A DNA stretch of 64,000 nt, taken from contig JALMGJ010000005.1 in the NCBI GenBank assembly GCA_023362775.1, positions 38,559,463 to 38,623,462 on the forward strand. Reading direction: 5' to 3'. The position numbers and the translations under genes are program-made. Within the stretch, counting starts at the first letter, position 1, and each line of letters begins with the position of its first letter. This DNA is from Charina bottae (lineage: Eukaryota; Chordata; Lepidosauria; Squamata; Charinaidae). The notes under the pieces were generated by a model. It saw only the letters and a list, made by a program, of their open reading frames with translations, made no database searches and was not told the origin of the DNA. Below, one piece after another: positions 40,203-52,759 of the stretch.

Positions 40203-42484
40203 TTTTTTTTTTTTTTTTATTAAATTTTTTTTTTTATTAAATTTTATTAAGTTTTACAATACATAATAAAATTTAAAGTAGAAAAAGAAATAGAAACAGA
40301 AATACAAAATAAGAAAAAGATAAAGAAAAAGTGAAGTCAAGAAATAATAAGCAAAGAAAATATAGAAAATAGATGTCCTCCAATCTATCTTTGAACTTAA
40401 AGTACAACAATTGATTTTAAATGTTAGTCCTTCATACAGTATACAGGAACTTTTCTTTGTCATATGCCTTTTGATTTCTTTAATCCAATCTTCTAACCTT
40501 CATCTTACTGTCTCCCAATAATCCATCTTTGGCTTCCACTCCTTGAAGTAGTAGTTAAATGTTGAATGTTCATTACTACATATTTATATCTTCAATAAAG
40601 ACCAATTAGTATAACAAATAAAAGCCTTATTTACTTCTAATAAACTACAATATATTCTATTCATATTATGACTCATAACCTAACATGTTATGTAACTTAA
40701 TACATAATTTAGCAATTCTTATAGTGTTCATACATATATATTTCTATAATTTAATTCTAATATATATATATATCTCTATAAAAAAGGAATTCTTGAATCT
40801 CAATTATCCATCTGTAATTTCCATTCCTTGTAGTAGTGTCCATTTAAACTAAATGCATAATCTATCATATCACTTAACCTAATAGCTAATATATCAATTC
40901 TTATAATATTCATACAATACATAATGATATATATCATCCTGTAGTAACCATCATTCTAATTCCATCATATCATTATCTTCTCATAAATATATCTCTAAGG
41001 AAAACAATATTCTATAATATCAACTTGTGTTTGTATTTAGCATCTTACATTTAGAATATCACTTTTTATATATCCATACAATTTCTCATAACAATTCAAG
41101 TCCATATTTTTTCATTAACCTTTATATCCATACAGTTTCTCATATCTTCTGTTTAGGTTATGCCAAAATCACAATACACTGTGGGAGATTCGCAATATAC
41201 AGCCTGCTCTTTTCTATATCTCATATAGAATATCAGAGCAACCTTCTCTCCCTTTCCACATATTTCACAACATCCATCCAACTGTGCACCCATATTTTCA
41301 CTCTGTCTCCACTGCCACAACATATCTATACCAAGATTGTAGTGTAAAGCCTTCAGAATGTTCTTCTGAACTAATATACTCAAAATTTCCTCCTTCTGTT
41401 TCTCCTCCACTTGAAAAACATGTTTCCTTTCTGTCTCCGTTTCTGTTCTCTGTTCTTTCTCTCTGTTTTGCAGAGTTACGAACAGTAATTCCAACGACCT
41501 TTGAATATTTGAAAAAGCCTCAGTAATCTCTCTTCTGAGCTCCTCAGGTACAAGTTGGAAAGCCATCTTTCCTGTGTCCTTCAAATTAAAACAACAACCC
41601 TTCTAGTCAAAACAATAATCATGTAATCTGTCCATGGAATACTACCAGCAGAATCTATTAAGCAGAACGTCGTTGTTGTTGTTGTTTTTTTTTTTAAAGT
41701 CAAAAGAAAAAAGAAAGTTCCAATAATCCAAAATACAGGAGAGAATAATATTTTAAACAGTTTATAGAAGGAGAAATAAAAAATATATTCCAAATGAAGC
41801 AAAATCCAACCAGGGAGGATGTAGAAAAAGACGACAAGGAAAAAAACACGTTACCCTGTGTTTTTATTCTTCAAACTGCGAGCTTTCGTTCTTCAAGCTG
41901 CAAGCTGCTTAATCCAAACAAAGAGTTTCTCAAAAAATGAATAGTCATTTAGTTTATCAAGCGAAGAATTACAAACAGAGTCTCTTAAATCCCTCTAATA
42001 CAAAAGAGAAGTAAAAAAAAAAATGCAGACGTTTCATTATGTTGCAAATATAGAGTCCATCAAACTTCCACCAGAATCAGTTATAGCAAAGAAAGCACAA
42101 AGTTAGCCAACATTTTCAACAAAGTCCAAAAAATCGATCTTAGATTTCAAAAATATTTTAATCTAAAAAAAAACATTCCTAAAGTGATCTAAAAGCGGCT
42201 GGGCGCTCTTGTGTCTCTTCAAAGAGACTTGTTTCCCCTGCGAGAGCCTGATATATCTCGGCCATTGCCTTGCACTTACCCTGTTCCTTCCGCGGTGGAA
42301 AACTACAGAAAAAACAAGGGTAGGCAATCCCAATGGCCCCACGAGTAATCTTCTGGTCTCCCCTTCTCCAGGGGAAAAAAAAACTTCAGTGGACCACAAC
42401 TTCTGCAATCCACGCAAGCAAGGGAAATTCAGTCAGCTTCTCTGAGAAATCTGACTGGTCGAGCTGGCAGCCAAGCCTGGAGTC
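40203..42484 (-). mobile_element. L1-like retrotransposon nested in the hAT element
   Basis: The poly-T start at 40203 is the 3' poly-A of a minus-strand insertion, and CCATATTTC flanks it on both sides (40194-40202, 42485-42493). The 5' part (42484 down) is GC-richer, like a 5' UTR. An ORF at 41584-41153 starts MAFQLVPEELRREITEAF within a coiled-coil-like, Glu/Lys-rich region, as in L1 ORF1. ORF2 is missing, so the copy is internally deleted. Confidence 0.7.
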
Positions 42485-42574
42485 CCATATTTCCTTGAGA
42501 CAAAAAAGGGACATTGGGATGGCAAAACGGAATGGGGTCTTATGTAATATGAAAAAGACAGGGGTCCCTGCCCC

Positions 42575-42725
42575 CCGGTCCGTGCAATTGGCTCCCGCCT
42601 GCAAACCCCACCCCGGTCCATGCGATTGGCTCCCCCCTGCAAACCCCGCCCCTGGTCCACGCAATTGGCTCCCGCCTGCAAACCCCGCCCCTGGTCCACG
42701 CGATTGGCTCTCACCTGGCCAATCG
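42575..42725. repeat. Tandem units of about 39 bp with CCAAT and GC boxes
   Basis: Three to four units of ATTGGCTCCCGCCTGCAAAC-CCCGCCCCTGGTCCACGCG. ATTGG (inverted CCAAT) and CCCCGCCCC recur in each unit. Confidence 0.85.
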
Positions 42726-43289
42726 CCCTCCTTTCTGCCTCTCCGCCCTCCTTTGCCATGTGCTGATAGACGGGAGGGCTTCCTCTTCCAGGCTGCCTCC
42801 AATCAGCAGCTCCGGCTCGGATCTTCCTTCCGTTCCATTCCCACCGGGTTTAAAAAATGGGACAAAATTGAGATTTTTACCAAAACGACGGGACGGTTGA
42901 AAAATGCTAAAAATATGGGACTGTCCCGTTCAAAACGGGACATATGGCCAGCCTACCTAGAATGGAGCAGCACACAGCCATGTGCTTGCTCCCGGTCCAA
43001 GGAGGAGAGAGGGAGGAGAGAGGAAGTGGGAGTGGCCACAAACAGCTTCCTCAAAAGCATGGAGAGCTTGCATCCTAGAGCAGCCATCCATATGCTGATG
43101 AGGCATGCTGGATTTGCCAGGATCTCCAACATGTGTAACATCTGTAAATATTTTATAAATACTGTACTTAATGACTCATGGCTTGAAGGGGAGGGAGTAA
43201 AAAGAAAGACAAAGTGTAGATGGCAGTATATTGGAATATCAATGCTCTTACCTGTGTTTGATCAGACTTGCTCCAAGTTTTCCTCCAGT

Positions 43290-44230
43290 AGCACTCTAGG
43301 CATCTGTTCTTATGCTTCATTTCCTGAAGCTCCTCAATAAACCAAGATGTGCCCCAGGATTGGCACACAGGGATAGTCTGCATAGGGGGTGATGCAGTCC
43401 AAGACTCCATCCATTCCTGGCAGTAACTAAAGCTTCAGCTGAACCACCCACCAGATCCTCAGGGGAAACCCCAAACTCCCTCTGGAAATTTATTGGGTTT
43501 GTTAGTCACCTGGGGGAGCCCAATCAAATGGCCCTATCCCCCCACAGAGGAGAATGACACCAATGAGCTGGAAGGCAATCAGAGAACGATCTGTCCAAGG
43601 CAATGGACTGATGTTAATGTCCTCTACTACAAAATCACATTGCAACTGTCCTGAGACAAAAATCAGATCTAATGTATGACCAGCGATATGTGTCAGGCCA
43701 TCAATGTCCATGGTTGCTGTGGAGGCTACAAACTACAGAGCTGCCCTGGACTCATCACCACCAGTTAGCAGATTAAAATCTCTTAGCACCAATAGCCTCA
43801 GGGATTCTATCACCAGCCCAGCAAAGGAATTCAGCAGCTCAGGCAGGGATGATGCTGAGCAGCAGGGAGGGCAGCACACCAGCAGCAATCCTACAGCCCA
43901 ACTTCAACCAGAGCACCTCACATCGGGTTACCTGCAGAGTAGAGCCTCTGAGAGTCTTCAAGGACCCTTCCCCTGGGGTCTCAGCTGATGCAGGACCTGA
44001 AAGCTAGGTGGGCACATTTTCGAGAGAGAGACAGCTCTCTCCGAGACCAACCAGGTCTCGTTAAACACACCAGGTAGGCACCCTCACCCATGATAAGATT
44101 TGGAATAAGGGCAGCCTTATTACACACTATCCTGGTGTTCAAAAGCAGAAACCAGAGCCCAGGACCACTGAGGATCCAATAACCAGGCGTTGAGAGTAGA
44201 AGCCAAGGGATAGATAGCTGAATCACAGTC
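43290..44230 (-). mobile_element. CR1/L2-clade LINE, endonuclease part
   Basis: The - strand encodes AGHTLDLIFVSGQLQCDFVV and SPLPWTDRSLIAFQLIGV, the end of the APE-type endonuclease (pattern HTLDL...SDHS). Upstream of it lies RLLVLRDFNLLTGG, the mutated GDFN strand. Several frameshifts and stops. Confidence 0.7.
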
Positions 44231-44244
44231 AAACAGCAGACCTG

Positions 44245-44325
44245 GTGTCCCCAGGCTGGGGAATTCTGGGAGTAGAAGTCCACACATCTTAAAGTTGCCA
44301 AGGTTGAAAAACACTGTCTTAGATG
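44245..44325 (-). repeat. Short MITE-like repeat (TTTCTCAACCTTGGC family)
   Basis: GGGGAATTCTGGGAGTAGAA...TTGCCAAGGTTGAAAAACACTG. Relatives lie at 48365-48455, 48665-48735 and 53948-54040. Confidence 0.7.
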
Positions 44326-44329
44326 GATA

Positions 44330-46180
44330 CAGCAGCATCCTGGATGCTACAGGCTGGTTAACTTTATCACTTGTCTGGTTAAATTGATGGCAAACAGTTT
44401 CCAAATATACAGAAGGACAAATACTACTGAAGAAGAATAAGCATAGGTTTTATAAAAGTAAGTCTGCTCTCACTAACCTTTTACAACTTTCTTTTTATTT
44501 TCTTTAAGAGAAGCAACAAATATGTGGCTATAATGATCAGATATCATAGTTACAACAGATTTGGTCCTTCAGAGGTCCCTTTCCCAAGGACTCCTGAGCC
44601 AATTTAGCAATTATTGGATGAGAAGAGAGATTAAAGAACAGAAAGCAGAGAGTAATAACACCCTGACAACTCTCATGATAGGATGTATACAGTGAGTTGT
44701 GAAATTACCTGTAGATTGTTGTATTTTAATTTGTTCATAAATGTTACGGATGATCAGTAAGGTAGCAGAGTTGAGCCAAATCTTGTAGGGTATTTAAAAC
44801 AAAAATTAGCTCTGAAACGAATGTTCCACTACTCCAAGTTGAAGTTATGCCCACCAGTATGGATAGTTTTAAAAGGAACTGAATAAATGCATGGGTAAGA
44901 CTATTGATGGTTGTTACACAATAGCTGTATATTTGTTTATTTATTTGATTGTTAACCCCAGTATTCCCCTGAATGCCATTTGCTGAGAAAGGCTAATAGC
45001 AGGAGTGCTATTGTGCTCATGTTCAGCTTGTCATCTCCCATAGACATTAGAGTGACATTTATGGGAACAGAATGTTGATTTTAGACGAAACCTTGGTCTG
45101 ATTCAACAAGGGCTGCTCTTAGGTTCAGTCTGAGGTTCTGTATCTGTAAAACCACATCCATGAAAGGGAAGACCTACTAAGATATTACAGATTCTTTTTA
45201 GAAATGGATTAATCTGATATAATTGCCAGCTGAGTGTTACAGTCTTCCGTTTGATTTAGATATTAAGAATAACATCATGTTTTGTTTTACATAATTTCAT
45301 TTATCTGAATCAAGAATCAGATCCTGCTGAACTTGGATTCCAGGACACAGAATATAAAGACCATAGCAATTCTTGATTTAGAAAGATCATTTCCAGCTGA
45401 GAGCAAATTCCTTTCTGAGAATCAGATATGTTACTTTTGTCACCTAATTAATTTATCCTAGCCACTTCCCATTGAGTTACTGTGAGGACTGAAAAGCAGC
45501 TTGTTTCCCACAGATAGATTTCCCAACTTCTCAGTTCTTAAAATAGCTATGTTCTTTTAGTGTGTTAAATTTCCATGGAGATCCAGCTGTCATGAACGCT
45601 TAATGGATTTTAGCTACAGTTCGTAACATACAGAATACAATAATGTTTTAAAAGCATGGTTGCTTCCCTGTACCACTACCCCAGTTGTAATCTCTTGTAG
45701 AGCTTTCCTTGCCATTCCTGTTAGTCCTACAGAATGAGATCCTCAGATTTAACTGGACCATGGATAGATTTTTAATCATGCAATAGCTTATTACCATCTT
45801 TGTTGAAGACCAATATGATTTTACAGTCATGGTTTTACTATGCATTCTGAACAGATGGAAAACAAGGATGAGCTGCAGAACTGAATATTCTTCACTAAAA
45901 AAAAAAGGGTCCCATCCAGGTTTACCCACCCAAGTTTCTTGTAGACAGCTATGTAGTGCAGAGTTAGAAACATAGGAGGTATTTTGAATATAGGTGAAAA
46001 TATGGTAGCTTCCCCCCAGTACAGCACTACATTCAGGAACAAAAACCCACCATACTTAATTGTGGAAAACTAGAAAAACCTTGATAATGCAGTAAGAATT
46101 CTGATTATGTGCCTACAAAGCCCCATTTCAACTTCTTCAGAAACGTTTGATGCAAAAGTAGCTTTTCTTGCAGGAATGCA
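44330..46180. other. Intergenic, nothing recognised
   Basis: About 1.8 kb of AT-rich sequence with short, unconvincing open frames on both strands. No gene or clear repeat seen. Confidence 0.5.
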
Positions 46181-46189
46181 TTACTGTGG

Positions 46190-46630
46190 TGTTAGAATTT
46201 TTTTCATTTCCTTACCAGGTTCGCTTCTGAGCCGGGATCAAAGAAACAGGCAGTTGCATGAAATAAGTTCTTTATTCTTCACCCAAGAGCAAAAGCAATG
46301 ACAGCAAGCTGTTAGGTGGGCGATCGCGCAGGACCCCCTCCTTACAGCACATTATATACATTCCATTCAACTCCTCCTTTAGAATACCACCTCTTACTCA
46401 GTTACCCATACTCCACCTTAGCATCATTCCATATTAGGGACTTCCTTCACTCTATCTTAACATCATTCCATATAAGGAACTTCCTTCCATCCTTGCTAGG
46501 GCCCCTTGACCATTATTAAACAATACCTTTTCCTCTGAAGAAGCTATCTTTGGAATGTACACCTTATCTTTCTATGGGCAAAGCTATCTATCAAGGCCTG
46601 TGAGAAAGGAAGAGTAAGAAAGCCAACACA
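46190..46630 (-). mobile_element. Possible LTR-like segment
   Basis: The - strand has AATAAAGAACTT near 46266, upstream GC-rich text (GCGATCGCGCAGGACCCCC) and a repeated CATCATTCCATAT segment. This resembles an LTR, but no flanking duplication was found. Confidence 0.3.
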
Positions 46631-46639
46631 ACTCTTCAA

Positions 46640-47990
46640 GGAAATAAAACATGGTTTCAGAGCCATAATAAAAGTGCAAATGTTCTAATATATTAATACT
46701 AAATATAAAATATATTTGTATGTAAGTTCCATATATGTAAAATCTTCAGTCAGTGGCTCTCCACATGTTACTGAAATTCAGTGATTTAACAGCCTGGCTA
46801 ATAGTTGGGCTGTGCAAAGCATTCTGAAGAAATACCTCAAGGTGCATTAATGCAAATGAAGCATTTCTCTTCGGAGTCTTAAAGCAACTGTGTCCTTTAA
46901 GGTCTTGTATCAGTGCTTTGAAAGCTGTGGCAAGTGGTTTACATGGGTACACTTAAGCAACCTATGTACTGCACTTGCCAGCAAGTGCTTAGGAACACAC
47001 ACACATGCAAAAATAATTGGGGACAGCTTTCAAAGCAGCTACTTCAGGGGGTGTCCACAGGTTGTAGTCAGAAAGTCAAGATGGCAGCCACAATGGTGCA
47101 ATCAAACAAAATAAAAAAACAGGCGGAGCTTCTATCGCACTGCCTTAAGCACCATCATGGCAGGATGACCTATAAAAACAATCATGTTTAAGATCTAAGA
47201 GTGCTAGATGGACTTTACAGGAGTAAATTATCCTGTAAATAGTTAGGGTTTCAGCCATATATTGGCATATTTAATTTGACAGTATACAACATAGGACAGA
47301 AGACAACAGATGAATCTGTGCTATAAATTGCTGTGAACAGATGTACTTTGCTAAATTGTGAAAAAAATAACTTTTTCTTTTTTGCTAATTTTCCCTTTCT
47401 TGCACATTTTATTTACAATTCATATTGCAACAGCTGTGATACATTCACCCATCCAGTTATCTGCAGGTTTATGATAAAATCTGCATACAATTGTGTTTAA
47501 TTTTAATTCTCCTTTTTCTTTCTTATTTTTTGTTGTGGCTAACAAGAACCCAAATCAGTCTCATCAATAATTTAATTAAGGGCACATGTTTGGTATCTTT
47601 AATTATTGTTTATTGTAGTCTGATTGGATAACAGAAATGAATACAGTATTCATGTACTGGCTTTTTTTAAAGAAAACAAACATTTTAGCTTGCATATAAG
47701 CAAGTATGAACAGCGAACAATAAAAAGATAAGATCTTTTATAAGAATTTGAATTGTAGAGCGTGAAATTCTAAGGCTCTGATTTGCAGTCAGGACTTCGG
47801 GACCATATAGAGAAAGCCAGATAAGTTTAATTGTGTAAGAAGAGCTGTTTCTTTGTTAAGGGAAACCTTGCATTTTAGAGGTGGCAACAGTGCTGGAAAC
47901 AGGCCTTGTCTCTTGTAAATGAGTGGAGGAACGCTGGTGGGATTAGGCGCATGTCTTTAAATAACAATGGAACGTCTGCAGTTTTGCCCA
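46640..47990. other. Intergenic, nothing recognised
   Basis: About 1.3 kb without supported genes. A weak segment near 47030-47170 has ordinary composition and several short frames. Confidence 0.5.
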
Positions 47991-48007
47991 GTTATATTGT
48001 TGCCTCT

Positions 48008-48323
48008 GAGGGGTGTGGTGGCTCAGCAGGTAAGACGCCAGGCTTGTCGATCGGTTCGAATCCCTAGCCCTGCGTGCGGAGTGAACTCCCGCACTAGCTC
48101 CAGCTCTTGCCAACCTAGCAATTTGAAAGCATACAAATGCAAGTAGATGAATAGGTACCACTTTGGTGGGATGGTAACAGCATTCTGCACGCGTCATGCG
48201 GCCACATGACCGTGGAAGCGTCTTCAGACAACGCTGGCTCTTCGGCTAACAAACGGAGATGAGCACCGGCCCCTAGAGTCGGACACAACTGCACAAGTGT
48301 GTGGGGGGAACCTTTACCTTTAC
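48008..48323 (+). mobile_element. tRNA-derived SINE (copy A3)
   Basis: GGGGTGTGGTGGCTCAGCAG head, with a small deletion before the B box. A 13-bp duplication TATTGTTGCCTCT flanks it (47995-48007, 48324-48336). Confidence 0.93.
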
Positions 48324-48364
48324 TATTGTTGCCTCTTCCTTATTAGGTTTGCCTTTGACCACTG

Positions 48365-48455
48365 AGTCTCAACCTTGGCAACTTTAAGATGTGTGGACTT
48401 CAACTCTCAGAATTCCCCAGGCAGCAGCTGGAGTTGAGAAACTGCTTTAGAGAAT
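48365..48455. repeat. Short MITE-like repeat
   Basis: GTCTCAACCTTGGCAACTTT...CAACTCTCAGAATTCCCC, ending GGAGTTGAGAAACTGC. Confidence 0.7.
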
Positions 48456-48664
48456 TGCAAGGGGCTGGATCAACACTGCCTTTAGTCAATTTCATTCTGC
48501 CCTTGTTAAAGTGATCAATACTGTACTTCTTCCTTTTCACAATGAAAGGAAGTCAGTGAGGCTTTGTTCTGGGAAGGGAATTGTTTCCTTAGGTGTGATG
48601 GGATTATGCAAATAGGGAAGCTGAACCTGGTCTCTGTCAGTCCACAGGGAGATGCTTTTTAAAA

Positions 48665-48735
48665 AGTGGCTGGGGAATTCTGGGTGTTGAAGTCCACATA
48701 CCGTAAAGTTGCTGAGGTTGAGAAACACTGGTTTA
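48665..48735 (-). repeat. Short MITE-like repeat
   Basis: GGCTGGGGAATTCTGGGTGT...AAGTTGCTGAGGTTGAGAAA, the reverse orientation of the copy at 48365, only 210 bp away. Confidence 0.7.
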
Positions 48736-48783
48736 AAGTATTGGTTTAAGACCTAACAACCATTTTGAACTGGGTAGTCTTAC

Positions 48784-48834
48784 AAATTAAATTAAATTTT
48801 AAATGAAATTAAATTAAATTAAATTAAATTAAAA
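48784..48834. repeat. (AAATT)n microsatellite
   Basis: Imperfect AAATT pentamers. Confidence 0.95.
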
Positions 48835-49540
48835 GCAGTTGACAGCTGTGATTGCATTTCAACAGTCCAGAAAAGTATAGGTAGGGTGACCATATGTCCC
48901 GTTTTGAACGGGACAGTCCTGTTATTTTAGCATTTTTCAACCGTCCCGTCGTTTTGATCAAAATCTCAATTTTGTCCCTTTTTTAAACCCGGCGGGAAGG
49001 AGGACAGGAAGACAGGAAGAAGGACTGGAGCCGGACTTGCCATTGGAGGCAGCCCGGAAGAGGCCCTATCAGCGCGGCAACTGGAAGCCCAGTTGCCACG
49101 TGCGATCCCAGCAGCAGAAGCAGCACCACAGTCCAGGTTCCTGCCTCCTTACCTGATCCTGAGATTGTCTGCCCAGCAGTGGTGAGGCCAGGGGAAGGTT
49201 GTGGAAAGAGGGTGCGTGCGTGTGTGTGTGTGTGCGCGTGCGTGCGCAGATTACTTGCTCAGCGTAATCGCGCGCGCACACACACACACACACGCACCCC
49301 ACCACCTCTTTCTCCAGCCTCCCTGCAACAGGTCCGGGTGCATTTGGTCATGGGGAGGCTGGAGAAAGAGCGTATGGGGTGCGTGTGTGTGTATGTGTGC
49401 GCATCTGATCGGGCTTGGCAGAGGGAGGAGAGTTGGCGGGCCGCTGAGCAGGAGAATCCGGCTGCGCTCGGCTGCTTCAGCCACACCACTCCGCCCCTTG
49501 CTGCCCGCTGAAGCTCCCCAGGGTGGCCGCTCCTGCTTCT

Positions 49541-49576
<36 letters not shown>

Positions 49577-49899
49577 GGACAGACTGCCCTGGCAGGAGCC
49601 AGCCACGCTGAGGGGCTTCAGCCACACCACTCCGCCCCTTGCTGCCCGCTGAAGCTCCCCAGGGTGGCCGCTCCTGCTTTTCATGTACACACACACACAC
49701 ACTCACAGGACAGACTGCCCTGGCAGGAGCTGACCATGCTGGGGGGCTTCAGCGGGTGGCGAGGGGCGGAGTGGTGTGGCTGAAGCCCCTCAGCGCGGCT
49801 GGCTCCTGCCGAGGGCAGTCTGTCCTGTGAGTGTGTGAGTGTGTGTGTGTGCATCTGATCGGGGTTGGCCGAGGGAGGAGAGTTGTTGCCGCTACACAT

Positions 49900-50365
49900 A
49901 ACAATAACTACATTTATGTATACATATTTACATTTGATTTATAATATTCATTATCTAATATATTTCATATAACATATCTTTATTTTAAATTATTTTCCCT
50001 GTTTCCCTCTTCCCTTCTTCTTCTTCTAACCCTTTCTAACTATTTTATTTATATATATCTATTTCTAACCTTATCACTATTTTCTTTTTCTTCTCTTATG
50101 TTATATTACTGATTTATTAAGTATTTATTTCAAATTCAATTTTTGACTTATACATCTTTACCATACAATACTTACGTACATTTCATTAAAATACCTCCAG
50201 TTTTCTTAACAAAAAATTGTGTAAATACTTGATTTACATTTTTCTTCTTTCTTCTATATATATTCAAAAAGAATATAATATTAAGTAGAGATTAATAAAC
50301 TATAAAAATAAAAATACAAACATAGGAGGGGCGGGGGGAAAAAGAGATATAAGAAGAAAAATGTG
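49900..50365. other. AT-rich block inside hAT copy 2
   Basis: AT-rich, ORF-free block sharply bounded by two copies of GCATCTGATCGGG(C/G)TTGGCC...GAGAGTTG. It is probably a later insertion such as an L1 tail, but no clean target duplication was isolated because both flanks are repeats. Confidence 0.45.
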
Positions 50366-50756
50366 TGTATGTGCATCTGATCGGGCTTGGCCGAGGGAGG
50401 AGAGTTGTCGGGCCGCCGAGCAGGAGAAGCAGGAGCCGGCCACCCTGGGGAGCTTCAGCGGGCAGCAAGGGGCGGAGTGGTGTGGTTGAAGCAGCCGAGC
50501 GCAGCCGGATCCTCCTGCTTCTCCTGCTCTGCGGCGGTGACAGCAGCAGTGACTCTCCTCCCTCCTTCGGCCAAGCCCGAGGGGGACGGGGCAGTGGTGG
50601 GCCTCCATCCCCTCCATCCCCGCCCCTTGTTCCACGGCCGATGACAGTGCTGTGTGCACAGTGTGTGTACTCCGGCCTCCCCCAAACACACCAGCTCTGA
50701 CGCACCATTTACTGCTAGAAGAAAAAAAAACCTTTAAAAATAAAGAAAAGTTAAAA

Positions 50757-50872
50757 TCCGAGCCAATCACGCTGATGGGGGCGGGGTTTGCAGGCGGGAG
50801 CCAATCGTGTGGGTCGGGGGCAGGGTTTGCAGGTGGGAGCCAATTGCGTGGACTGGGGGGCGGGGTTTGGAG
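50757..50872. repeat. CCAAT/GC-box tandem units
   Basis: Three units of GAGCCAATC(A/G)...GGGGGC(G/A)GGGTTTGCAGGC. Reverse-complement match to 42575-42725 and similar to the interior of 12414-12682. Confidence 0.85.
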
Positions 50873-51094
50873 GCCGGCATGGTGGCATAAGACCCTGTCC
50901 CGTTTTGCCATCCCAAATGTCCCGTTTTTGTCTGAAGGAAATATGGTCAGCCTAAGTATAGGCCAAGAGTGCACAACTTCCTGCACGCCATAGCTATAGC
51001 CTCCAGGATCCTTCAAAAGTTGCTTCCCAATTTTAATTGTTAATGTGGCAGAAGAGAAAGTTTAGATGGGACATAATTATATAAAGGTGAAATC

Positions 51095-51310
51095 TCCCTT
51101 GAGTGGAGCTTGATTCCTAGTGACAAATCCATGCCATTTTCTTGGCAACCATATGGTAGTGTTTGGCCACCGTTTTCTTCCTGGATGTCTTTTTGATTTC
51201 CCAGTCTAGCCTACCACTGGTATACTACTGGTATTTCCTGGTGGTCTCCCATCCAAGTACTTACCAGGTACAATATGCTGATCTTTCAAGATCAGCCAAT
51301 GTTAGGTGGA
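51095..51310 (-). mobile_element. SINE-like repeat, third family (copy C1)
   Basis: GATTCCTAGTGACAAATCCA, CCATTTTCTTGGCAACCAT and CCTGGTGGTCTCCCATCCAA. Shares these blocks with 58625-58810 and part of 55700-55930. Confidence 0.55.
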
Positions 51311-52750
51311 TGCTGCCACAGTGAATTATAATTAATTTTAAATATAATCAAATTCACCTTTTTTTCCCTAACCACTTTTCAAAGTACAGCTCTTCAAGTG
51401 CCATTCAGTCTAGGCTTTGGCCAGAAAAAGTTTGCATGCCTCTCAGAAATGAATGAGAAATGAGTCATTTGTTTCAGCAATGCACTATATATTGGAACTA
51501 GATGGCTCTGGTCTAATTTAATAGTGATTTAGGTTTTCCTCACCCTCATCCTCCTATATCTGTTACATTTATGGGTTGGGCTCATCTCCTCATACTCCCT
51601 TGCCAGTCTGAGACGATTTGTACAATCTTACTTGCAGAATTACAGGAAGGAGGGTTGGCGTTTGTTTGTATTTTTATATTTCAGACTAAAAGTAGCCAAA
51701 AGCTAGCAGTAGTCGAAACTCCTGTAAAGCAGTATATGCTTCACGGTATACATATATTAGCTATTTATTGCACTAAATACCCATTATACTGTCATGTACT
51801 CTGTCTCTACTGTGCAAGACAGTGACAAAGCTTTTGTTGTGCTCTCAGGGAGCTATTTTTAACTCTGAGTCATGCTTCTTGGCTCTTTCCCTACCTATTA
51901 AAAATTAGAAGCACCACTAATCCCTACAAAAGCCACGGCATCCACTGTTCTGCTTCTTGAAAAAGATCTTTTGTTTCAGTTTTCATTCCTCAAAGCCCTA
52001 GTGAAATCCCAAAGATACTGAAATCAATAGATCCTTTTATGATACTGTACAGGCTAATGCTCACTCAACTCAGTGCAGCTGACTTTTCAGCAGAGATGAG
52101 AAAGGCTGCACCATATACAGGGCTTCCAGTTTGAAGGGCTCTACTTGCAACATTCAGACTAGTTAGGTGAAGCTTTTAAAAATACAGTCATCCTTTCCCC
52201 TCACAATGAAGCTTCCTGTTTTATAAATTAAATATACACATTGTTATTGTTAGTCTGTTTCACATGACAAGCTAAGCTGTAATGTATGATGAACAAGCAA
52301 GCATACACCACCATATTACTCTCCTTTGTAAATGGCTCTTTAACTTTTTTTTTCCAATTCTGGTGAGAGGTTGAGCCTTTGGCCACTCCATCATGGGGTG
52401 CTGTAGGGCATGGACTTCTTCTGTTGTTTAACACCTACCTGAAGCTGGGAAAGGTCAACAACCAGCACAGGATGAGGTACCATTTATATATCTCCAATCC
52501 AGGCTGGCTAGATATGATGGAGATCCTGACTTGGTGCCCAGAGGCTATTAGGCTATTATATGGGAAGAAATAAGCTTAGACTGAATCCTGCTAAGGCAGA
52601 CTGGCTGTGGATTTGGAAGCCAACTTAAAGATAGTCCATCTTGGACAACGGATGTGCTCATGTAGATAGTGCTCATGTAGATAGAGCTGGTCTGCAACTT
52701 GAGGGTCATCATGGACTCATGGCTCACATTGAACACAGAGATGACCTTAG
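51310..52750. other. Intergenic, nothing recognised
   Basis: About 1.4 kb of AT-rich sequence. No supported gene, and no clear repeat boundary. Confidence 0.5.
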
Positions 52751-52759
52751 AGAAGATAG

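Larger units (their letters stand above)
40186..42955 (-). mobile_element. hAT-like element with nested L1 (copy 1)
   Basis: Inverted ends TAGGCTGACCATAT / ATATGGCCAGCCTA (13 of 14 matching) with a perfect 8-bp duplication CCTAGAAT (40178-40185, 42956-42963). The host element is 42494-42955 plus the first 17 bases; the rest is a nested L1. The interior contains ATTGGCTCCCGCCTGCAAAC units. The subterminal part matches the copy at 48882, in inverted orientation. No transposase is seen. Confidence 0.9.
48882..50954 (+). mobile_element. hAT-like element (copy 2), inverted relative to copy 1
   Basis: Ends TAGGGTGACCATAT / ATATGGTCAGCCTA with a perfect 8-bp duplication AGTATAGG (48874-48881, 50955-50962). 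The left end ATGTCCCGTTTTGAACGGGA matches the right end of copy 1. The interior has (CA)n/(TG)n runs, GC-rich units of about 110-150 bp in both orientations (about 49430-49870 and 50370-50530), an AT-rich block at about 49900-50360, and CCAAT/GC-box units at 50757-50872. No transposase. Confidence 0.9.

Noticed and set aside
42333..43340. 335-codon + strand ORF
   Set aside because: It crosses the nested L1, the L1/hAT junction, the hAT end and unique flanking sequence, and repeats CKPHPGPCDWLPPANPAPGP-type units from a minisatellite. Not a gene.
46316..46519. Small ORF with repeated FHIRDFL / FHIRNFL
   Set aside because: Comes from a short tandem duplication within an LTR-like segment; no protein family.
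49179..49899. Several ORFs rich in Cys-Val or Thr-His repeats
   Set aside because: Translations of CA/TG microsatellites within the hAT element.
50300..51016. 238-codon - strand ORF
   Set aside because: Spans the hAT element interior and its right end into flanking DNA, with minisatellite-derived repeats.
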